Shown here: positions 58,277-64,000 of the stretch, in pieces
Position numbering within the stretch: the stretch's first letter is position 1
Layout: each line of letters starts with the position of its first letter
Source: Cloacibacillus evryensis DSM 19522
Lineage (GTDB): Bacteria > Synergistota > Synergistia > Synergistales > Synergistaceae
Assembly: GCF_000585335.1 (NCBI RefSeq)
Contig: NZ_KK073872.1
Location: forward strand, 3,029,283 to 3,093,282
Direction of reading: 5' to 3'
DNA length: 64,000 nt
The notes under the pieces: model-generated
The model's database searches: none
What the model was told of the DNA's origin: nothing
Seen by the model: only the letters and a program-made list of their open reading frames with translations
Translations under genes and position numbers: made by a program

Positions 58277-59224
58277 TCATATTCCCAAAAACGCTATCCA
58301 CATCGGGATCGTCACGGCGGAGAGCAGCGTGGTAAGGACGGTTATTTCCGCGGCGCGGCTGCCGTCGAGGCCGATGCCTTTTGCCAGGACGAAGAGGGTC
58401 ACCGCGGTCGGCGTCGCAGTGACGAGTACGGCGACGTTTTTCAGCGCAGCGTCGACACCCGCGGCGTTCAGGCAGCAATAGAGTATCGCCGGATGGATGA
58501 AGAGCCGCATCAGCACTTCGCGCCAGCAGGATGCGAAGGCCTTTTTCGCGCGGCCGACCTCTATCGACGCCCCTAAAGTGAGAAGAGCCATGCCGGTCGC
58601 CGCGTTTCCCACCATTTGCAGTGATTTGTCCAGTGTCGGAGGCAGCGTTTTCATACCCAGCGACACTAGGAGGATGCCGCAGACCGGCGACATTACCATG
58701 GGATTTTTCAGGATGCTTTTTACGGCATTTTTCAAAAAGCCCCGCATGTCGCCGCGGCGCGCCAGTATCAGCTCGCTGGAGAACGGAGAGAGAAGGTTAT
58801 AGAGCGGCATCGCGACAGCGATGTAGAGCGCGAGCAGCCCGATCGCCTGGTTCCCGATCACTGTCTGGACGGTCGGCAGCCCCACGTAGATGGTATTAGG
58901 ACGCATCGCCGCCGCGGTGGTAAGGGCGACCCTGCGTCTGTCTTTTACGCGGAATAGCCAGCGCTCCGCGGCGTAGGCGGCCAGCATCGCCAGCAGCGCC
59001 GAACAGACGACGGCCCAGAAAAAGGAAGTCTGCGTCCGCATATTCTCATTTATCTGAAAGGCGTTGCGAAACAAAAGCGAGGGTGAAATTATCCAAAAAA
59101 GAAATTTAGAGAGCGTCGCGATATCGCCCGGCGTGATGAACCCCTTTCTGAAAAGCAGGTTTCCCGCCGTCAGGAGAAGGGCCAGCGGAAGTATCAGGAC
59201 AAAACCCCTTATTAACGTATCCAT
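58277..59224 (-). CDS. AEC-family transporter, copy 2
   Basis: 315-aa, ten-helix AEC protein, strongly similar along its whole length to the protein at 17994-18947 (RPNTIYVGLPTVQTVIGNQA; NPMVMSPVCGILLVSLG; the shared C-terminal ending WIAFLGI/WIAFLGV). It follows the SDR gene by 93 bases. Likely a paralogue or a second member of a family serving related acids. Confidence 0.88.
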   Translation of the reverse strand: MDTLIRGFVLILPLALLLTAGNLLFRKGFITPGDIATLSKFLFWIISPSLLFRNAFQINENMRTQTSFFWAVVCSALLAMLAAYAAERWLFRVKDRRRVALTTAAAMRPNTIYVGLPTVQTVIGNQAIGLLALYIAVAMPLYNLLSPFSSELILARRGDMRGFLKNAVKSILKNPMVMSPVCGILLVSLGMKTLPPTLDKSLQMVGNAATGMALLTLGASIEVGRAKKAFASCWREVLMRLFIHPAILYCCLNAAGVDAALKNVAVLVTATPTAVTLFVLAKGIGLDGSRAAEITVLTTLLSAVTIPMWIAFLGI

Positions 59225-59248
59225 CGGTATACTCCAATCTATAAGGCA

Positions 59249-59276
59249 GGAGCCCGCCGATGCCGGCCCGGGCTCC
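59249..59276 (-). terminator. Hairpin between SDR and AEC genes
   Basis: GGAGCCCG/CGGGCTCC stem (59249-59256 with 59269-59276) and a GC-rich loop, without a T run. Weak terminator or processing hairpin. Confidence 0.45.
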
Positions 59277-59317
59277 CGTCTGGATTCTTATTGCGTGAAC
59301 AACGCTTTTGTGGTTCC

Positions 59318-60061
59318 CTAAATATAGGCCCCGCCGTTGACGTCGAGTACCTCTCCTGTCGTCCACGCGGCTTCGTCGCTGGCGAGGTAGAGGATGGCGT
59401 AGGCGATCTCGCCCATCTCGCCGACGCGCCCAAGAGGGATGTTCTTTATCAAACCGTCGATCAGATGCTGCTCCATGCCGAAGAACATACGCCCCTTGAG
59501 TGGTCCGGGCGCGATGACGTTGGCGGTTATCTCCCACGGGGCAAGCTCCCGTGCAAGCGTCTGGGTCAGACCGACGATCCCCGCCTTTGCCGCGGCGTAG
59601 TTCACACCTACTCCGGGACGGCCGGTGCGGCCGCCGATGGAGGAGATGTTGACTATGCGTCCGTACTTTCTCTCTTTCATTCCGGGAGTGACCGCCTTGC
59701 AGGAGTTGAATATCCCCGTAAGGTTGATGTCTATCACATCCTGCCATTCCTGTATCGTCAGCACGTCTATCGGCTTGTGTATCAGGATGCCGGCGCAGTT
59801 CACCAGGATGTCTATGCGTCCGAATTCTTTCATCGCAGCCTCCACGGCAGCCTCTATCTCCTCATATTTGCGGGCGTCGGCCACATATTCGCGCACCTTA
59901 TCCTCTTTGCCCGCGTAGGCGTCTTTCACCCTCTCAAAAACACTTTTGTCGTAGTCGACGAGGATGACGGTGGCGCCCTCTTCGATGAATTTTACGGCTG
60001 TGGCCGTCGCGATATCGGAGCCGCCGCCGATGAACATCGCGATCTTATCTTTTACTCTCAT
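59318..60061 (-). CDS. Short-chain dehydrogenase/reductase
   Basis: 247-aa classical SDR: FIGGGSDIATATAVKFI as nucleotide-binding loop (with Asp where Gly-x-Gly is usual), NCAGI, catalytic Ser in NISSIGG and the Tyr/Lys pair in YAAAKAG. It oxidises or reduces a hydroxyl/carbonyl. It lies 40 bases after dctM, so it probably acts on the imported compound. ATG 60061 follows AAGGAG. Confidence 0.9.
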   Translation of the reverse strand: MRVKDKIAMFIGGGSDIATATAVKFIEEGATVILVDYDKSVFERVKDAYAGKEDKVREYVADARKYEEIEAAVEAAMKEFGRIDILVNCAGILIHKPIDVLTIQEWQDVIDINLTGIFNSCKAVTPGMKERKYGRIVNISSIGGRTGRPGVGVNYAAAKAGIVGLTQTLARELAPWEITANVIAPGPLKGRMFFGMEQHLIDGLIKNIPLGRVGEMGEIAYAILYLASDEAAWTTGEVLDVNGGAYI

Positions 60062-60101
60062 AAACAATACATCTCCTTAGACAGACGAGGAATTTCCTAT
60101 T

Positions 60102-61394
60102 TTACATGCCCAGCAGCGCAAGGCTGATTTTCGGCACATAGACGATGACCAGCAAAGCGACGGTGAAGGCCGCGATAAAGGGGATCGCCGGTTTCGAAAC
60201 CGCGATCGGCTTGTCTTTTATCAGGCCGCTCGCGACGAAGAGGTCGAGGCCGAAGGGAGGCGTCGAGAGCCCTATCGCGAGGTTCGTCACCATGATGACG
60301 CCGAAGTGGACGGGATTCACGCCGACCTGCGTCACAAGCGGCAGGAGTATCGGCGCCATTATCAGTATCGCGGGACCGGTGTCCATGACCATGCCGAGGA
60401 AGTAGAAGATGACGACGATCACCAGCAGAACCTGCCATTGCGCCGTGAAATAGGTGAGGATGAAATTGGAGAACATCGCCGGAGCTTTGATGAGGGCCAG
60501 CATGCGGCCAAAGGCCGTGGCGAAGGCCAGCAGGAAGCAGAGAGGCGCGTATGTCCTCACCGCGCTGCCAAAGTACCCCCAAAGCTCGTTGTACTTTATC
60601 GACTTGTAGACGAAGAGCGCGATGAAGAGCGCGTAGAATATCGAAATACAAGCAGCCTCCGTCGGCGTGACGACACCGGAATAGATTCCTCCGAGGATTA
60701 TTATCGGTGAGAGAAAAGCCCAGAAACTTTCCCTGAAGAGCGGCCAGAAACCCCTTTCATGGAGCTTGTTGTAGTTAGCCATGATCTTCTCCTTGTCTTC
60801 ACCGTGGATCGTGCAGTAGACGACAGCATAGACCATGAGACAGATGCCGATGAAGAGCCCGGGCAGGACTCCGGCGAGGAAGAGCGCGCCAGTGGATACG
60901 CCCGTCGCCAGCGAGTAGAGAACGAAAGGGATGCTCGGCGGGATTATGACGCCAAGGCCTCCGGAAACAGCCACCATCGCCGCGCAGAAGCGTTTGTCAT
61001 AACCGAGAGAGATAAGGAGCGGTATCGTCATGCCGCCGACGGCGGCCGTCGTCGCGGGGCCTGAGCCGGAGATCGCGCCGTAGAATAGGCAGGTCATGAT
61101 GACCGCGATCGGCATGCCGGCCCGCCTTTTGCCGACAAAGTAGGCAAAGACGTTGAAGAGCTTCTCCGAGATGCCGCCTTCCGCCATGAGGACGCCGCCA
61201 AGGATGAAGAGCGGGATCGCGATGATCGGCGTCGAGTCCGCGCCGCTGAAGGTGTTCTGAATGAGCGTCTGGATGCTGCTCGCTCCGGGCGCTCCCGCGA
61301 TCAGCGGCACAAGGGTGCTGACGATCATCGCAATGGCGATCGGTACGCTCATCACAAGGAAGAGCAGAAAGATAAAGAATACTATGCCAGCCAT
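60102..61394 (-). CDS. dctM: TRAP transporter large permease DctM
   Basis: 430-aa large TRAP subunit (CLFYGAISGSGPATTAAVGG; GGLGVIIPPSIPFVLYS; GGIYSGVVTPTEAACISIFY; GLSTPPFGLDLFVASGL). It starts 3 bases after dctQ. Highly similar to the DctM at 22932-24221. Confidence 0.96.
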   Translation of the reverse strand: MAGIVFFIFLLFLVMSVPIAIAMIVSTLVPLIAGAPGASSIQTLIQNTFSGADSTPIIAIPLFILGGVLMAEGGISEKLFNVFAYFVGKRRAGMPIAVIMTCLFYGAISGSGPATTAAVGGMTIPLLISLGYDKRFCAAMVAVSGGLGVIIPPSIPFVLYSLATGVSTGALFLAGVLPGLFIGICLMVYAVVYCTIHGEDKEKIMANYNKLHERGFWPLFRESFWAFLSPIIILGGIYSGVVTPTEAACISIFYALFIALFVYKSIKYNELWGYFGSAVRTYAPLCFLLAFATAFGRMLALIKAPAMFSNFILTYFTAQWQVLLVIVVIFYFLGMVMDTGPAILIMAPILLPLVTQVGVNPVHFGVIMVTNLAIGLSTPPFGLDLFVASGLIKDKPIAVSKPAIPFIAAFTVALLVIVYVPKISLALLGM

Positions 61395-61397
61395 AAC

Positions 61398-61937
61398 TTA
61401 TATGCCCTCCTTTTTCATCGTTTCCTGCATCTCTTCCATCATCTTGAGATGCTCGCTCTTTCTGCCGCGCATCTCCATCACAAGTTCGACGATGAGCTGG
61501 AGCGTGCGCACGATGCTGAGGAAGAAGCCGATGCAGAGCGCGCTGTAGACCAGGTACATCGGTATCCTCAGCGCGGGAGAGACGCGCCCGCTTATCACGA
61601 GCGAACGGTAGACTATCAGCGAATAGTAGGCGAAGACCGAATAGATGCCGAGGCTGAGGAACTGGATGCTTATCTCCAGTATCTGCCGGACCCTTTCCGG
61701 AAGGAACTCGGCGAGGACGTCAACGCGGAGCATGTTTCTCATGTATATCGTGTAGCTCATGCTGAAGAAGACGGTCCATATCCACATATAGCGGCTCAGT
61801 TCCTCCGGCCAGGTGAGCGGCATGTTGAAGAAGTAGCGCATTATGACCTGCAGAAACATCGTGCATGAGATGCCGATCATGAGGAGGATGAGGACGCTCT
61901 CCTCAAAATGTTTGTCAAGCCAGCGAATAATTTTCAT
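61398..61937 (-). CDS. dctQ: TRAP transporter small permease DctQ
   Basis: 179-aa four-helix subunit with LTWPEELSRYMWIWTVFFSM. It has a longer than usual charged C-terminal tail (about residues 150-179). It lies 115 bases after dctP, across a hairpin. Confidence 0.94.
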   Translation of the reverse strand: MKIIRWLDKHFEESVLILLMIGISCTMFLQVIMRYFFNMPLTWPEELSRYMWIWTVFFSMSYTIYMRNMLRVDVLAEFLPERVRQILEISIQFLSLGIYSVFAYYSLIVYRSLVISGRVSPALRIPMYLVYSALCIGFFLSIVRTLQLIVELVMEMRGRKSEHLKMMEEMQETMKKEGI

Positions 61938-61959
61938 AGATAGCTGTCACCTCTTGATT

Positions 61960-62009
61960 TCTTTAAAAGGGAGGCCGCGGAAGAGGTTTTTCCCTTATTT
62001 TCCGCGGCC
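61960..62009 (-). terminator. Hairpin between dctP and dctQ
   Basis: Perfect 10-bp stem GGCCGCGGAA (61973-61982) with 62000-62009, flanked by AAAGGG/CCCTTT-like extensions and a short T tract on the minus strand. Probably lowers dctQM expression relative to dctP. Confidence 0.6.
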
Positions 62010-62052
62010 CTTTAAGCTGGTGCGATGGGCTTCCGTGGTTTGCCCGGTAAGG

Positions 62053-63105
62053 CTACTTTTTCTTCGAATTGGCGCTGAGTTCTTTGACCATCATGTCGAC
62101 TACCTGATTCCCGGCGATCTTGCGGATGCTGTCCCACTGCGGCTTGACGGAGGCGCGGAACTGACCGAAGGCCTTGTTGTCATATTCGATCAGAGTCATG
62201 CCGCGTTTGAGGAGCTCCTTCTTCGATTTATCGGCGAGCTGCGGCATCGAGTTGCCGATCTCCGTCCTCGCCTTTTTCACGGCAAGCTCCAGAGCCTCGC
62301 GGTATTCCTTCGGCAGTGAGTCATAGAACTTCTTGTTCATCACTATGTGCATGATATAGAGGTTGTGGTGCGTGGCGCAAAGGTACTTCTGTACCTCGTT
62401 GAAATTGTTGGAGAGAACGATGTCATAGGGGTTTTCCTGCGCCTCGACGAGCTTCTGCTGCAGCGAAAGGTAGAGTTCGCCTATCGTAATCGGCGTAGGG
62501 GCCGTTCCCATCGCCTTCCAGCCGACGACGAAATTGTTGGAGGGCAGGGTCCTGATCTTCATACCTTTGAAGTCCGCGGGGCCGTTGAGCTTTCTGTTCG
62601 ACGTCGTCTCGCGGAAGGTCGCCCCCTGCATGTAGCCAAGAAGCTGGAAACCGGCCTTGTTGTATTTCTCCTGGAGGAACTTGTTCATCGGTCCGGCGTT
62701 CAGCGTCTTATCGATCGTATTCTTGTCATAGGTGGAGAACATGAAGAGCATGTCGAAGACCGAGACTTCGGGTATGAAGTCCACCATCGAGTAGACCTGC
62801 TCCGAGCTGATATTGACGCTGCCGTCCTGGAGCTGCTGCGCCGTCTCCTGCGCGGTGCCGAGCTGTGCCGCCGGCATCACCTCGATCGTCAGCTTGCCGC
62901 CGGTCTCGGCTTCCGCGTATTTCTTGATAAGCTCCGCCATCAGGGCGTTCGCCTCGCTCTTGGGCGAGGTGTGCGGATAGAGCAGCGTCATCGGCTTGAG
63001 CTTCGCGTATTTCGCGGGATCGGCCGTCGCCGTTGAGAAAGAGGCCAGGACCATCGCCGCCGTCGCCAATATCATTGAAAGATAGAACATTTTTCCGTGC
63101 TTCAT
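62053..63105 (-). CDS. dctP: TRAP substrate-binding protein DctP
   Basis: 350-aa periplasmic receptor with a signal peptide (FYLSMILATAAMVLASFSTATA). It has DFKGMKIRTLPSNNFVVGWK (carboxylate-binding Arg) and KLVEAQENPYDIVLSNNFNE. Receptor for the TRAP permease downstream; flanked by SDR genes on both sides of the transporter. Substrate unknown, expected to carry a carboxylate. Confidence 0.94.
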   Translation of the reverse strand: MKHGKMFYLSMILATAAMVLASFSTATADPAKYAKLKPMTLLYPHTSPKSEANALMAELIKKYAEAETGGKLTIEVMPAAQLGTAQETAQQLQDGSVNISSEQVYSMVDFIPEVSVFDMLFMFSTYDKNTIDKTLNAGPMNKFLQEKYNKAGFQLLGYMQGATFRETTSNRKLNGPADFKGMKIRTLPSNNFVVGWKAMGTAPTPITIGELYLSLQQKLVEAQENPYDIVLSNNFNEVQKYLCATHHNLYIMHIVMNKKFYDSLPKEYREALELAVKKARTEIGNSMPQLADKSKKELLKRGMTLIEYDNKAFGQFRASVKPQWDSIRKIAGNQVVDMMVKELSANSKKK

Positions 63106-63160
63106 ATTATGTATCCTCCTGTTTTTTGAGATTAATAAAGAAAACGATTCACTGTTAAAG

Positions 63161-63931
63161 CTAACGGATAAGCCATCCCCCGGTAATAAGAGTCGTCTCG
63201 CCCGTTATATACGAGGATTTGTCCGACGCGCAGAAGACGAAGAAATCCGCCACCTCTTCGGGCGTGCCGAAACGTTTCGCGGGAATATCGTTGAGATTGC
63301 GTTTGTTGTAATATTCGTTGTTAGCCCCCGACATAGCGGTGGCGATCCTCCCGGGAGCGGCGGCGTTGACCGTGACGTTATATTCCGCAAGCTCGTAGGC
63401 CATCGAGCGTGTCAGCGATATTATTCCCGCTTTCGAGGCGGAATAGCAGGCCGCCGCGGGACCGTGTTCGCTGCCGGTAAGCCCTACGATAGAGGACATA
63501 TTGATTATTTTGCCGTATCTCTGCTCGATCATGTAACGGCTGACGAGCCGCGATACGTAGAACACGGAGTTAAGATTGACCTCCATGACTTCGCGCCATG
63601 TGTCGATCTCCAATTCGTAAAATGGGATTTTAAAACCGCCCGGTTTTTTCGGCGAGATCCCCGCAATATTTGCCAGAATATCGATCCTGCCAAGCAGTTC
63701 TGCCGATTGTTTTACAGCCGTCTCTACCTCGTCCGGCTTTGAAACGTCGCAGCGGATCGGATATGCCTTCACTCCCAGGGTTTCCGCCTCGGCGGCGACG
63801 GCGGCGTTCTTTTCGTCATTGCGGCCGTATATGACGACGTCCGCGCCCTCTTTTGCGTAGGCGAGGGTTATGGCTCTGCCGATTCCAGCGTTTCCGCCGC
63901 TTACGATCGCTTTTTTACCTTCAAGAATCAT
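63161..63931 (-). CDS. Short-chain dehydrogenase/reductase
   Basis: 256-aa classical SDR with an intact loop SGGNAGIGRAI (11-21), NIAGI, Ser in NMSSIVGL, and Tyr/Lys in CYSASKAG, ending ETTLITGGWLIR. Similar to bacterial 3-oxoacyl or polyol dehydrogenases. It heads the visible part of the SDR-TRAP-SDR-AEC series and follows a TIM-barrel-like gene at the window edge. A GGAGG-like site precedes ATG 63931. Confidence 0.9.
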   Translation of the reverse strand: MILEGKKAIVSGGNAGIGRAITLAYAKEGADVVIYGRNDEKNAAVAAEAETLGVKAYPIRCDVSKPDEVETAVKQSAELLGRIDILANIAGISPKKPGGFKIPFYELEIDTWREVMEVNLNSVFYVSRLVSRYMIEQRYGKIINMSSIVGLTGSEHGPAAACYSASKAGIISLTRSMAYELAEYNVTVNAAAPGRIATAMSGANNEYYNKRNLNDIPAKRFGTPEEVADFFVFCASDKSSYITGETTLITGGWLIR

Positions 63932-63963
63932 TATTTTTTCACCTCCCGTTTTTTAAACAGATT

Positions 63964-64000
63964 TTATTCTGTTCCGTGCGCCTTGAAATATTCTTTCGCC
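63964..64000 (-). CDS. C-terminal end of a gene cut by the window edge (possible TIM-barrel isomerase)
   Basis: Only AKEYFKAHGTE and a stop are visible. This resembles the end of the TIM-barrel protein at 26436 (SKKYFAEHGIA), so a sugar phosphate isomerase-like protein is suspected. The fragment is too short for certainty. Confidence 0.4.
   Translation of the reverse strand, partial: AKEYFKAHGTE

Overview
The window reads as chromosomal DNA of a strictly anaerobic, fermentative, diderm bacterium, most likely a Synergistota member of the Cloacibacillus type. This is an inference from gene content: the [FeFe]-hydrogenase maturase HydF beside a TM1266-type regulator, four TRAP transporters and one tripartite tricarboxylate transporter (TTT), a molybdate operon with ModD, phosphate butyryltransferase, and no respiratory genes. 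No rRNA or tRNA gene was found.

Region 1 (1-28.4 kb, almost all on the minus strand) is dominated by shikimate/quinate-type genes. It has three shikimate dehydrogenase paralogues (1403-2329, 6471-7376, 27270-28160), a type I 3-dehydroquinate dehydratase (16976-17773), a TPP-dependent lyase/hydrolase, an acylating-type aldehyde dehydrogenase, a Gfo/Idh oxidoreductase, TIM-barrel 'sugar isomerase/3-dehydroshikimate dehydratase'-like proteins, a VOC protein, a cupin, and TTT, TRAP, AEC and MFS transporters. The first aroE sits behind a Phe/Tyr/Trp-rich leader peptide and an intrinsic terminator (2413-2663), so it is probably the biosynthetic copy. Four other units (TRAP at 828, TTT-aroE operon at 10522, aldehyde dehydrogenase at 14947, aroD-TPP operon at 17773) share a 72-bp promoter/operator module: -35, 17 bp, -10, then two 15-bp TTCC...GGAA sites exactly 20 bp apart. 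This predicts one regulon, probably for anaerobic catabolism of hydroaromatic acids. A separate nine-gene operon (28160 to 20174) carries the third aroE, two TIM-barrel enzymes, VOC, cupin, TRAP and MFS genes behind its own GGTATACC operator. A type III toxin-antitoxin locus (toxIN, 11420-12106) interrupts this region and is flanked by gene remnants.

Region 2 (28.6-40.3 kb) is housekeeping and fermentative: modCABD, P5C dehydrogenase, an M23 peptidase with an alpha/beta hydrolase, phosphate butyryltransferase, DUF502, PlsC, then the TM1266-like regulator, an orphan binding protein and hydF.

Region 3 (40.1-44.5 kb) is a 4.1-kb AT-richer insert carrying a DauR/YheO-like regulator, RidA, a D-cysteine desulfhydrase-like PLP enzyme and an NhaC transporter. 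It is bounded by a 134-bp direct repeat of the hydF 3' end with one mismatch, which indicates a recent insertion at hydF.

Region 4 (44.6-51.1 kb) holds a dCache-GGDEF protein, a frameshifted BRO/DinD gene, a HisD-family dehydrogenase, an AAA/DUF234 ATPase with a palindromic promoter, and a 366-bp internally deleted insertion sequence.

Region 5 (51.1-64 kb) has a LysR regulator, an AT-richer catabolic operon (CoA-transferase, FabK-like, MaoC-like, TRAP), then AEC, SDR, TRAP and SDR genes. At the right edge is the C-terminus of what looks like another TIM-barrel isomerase.
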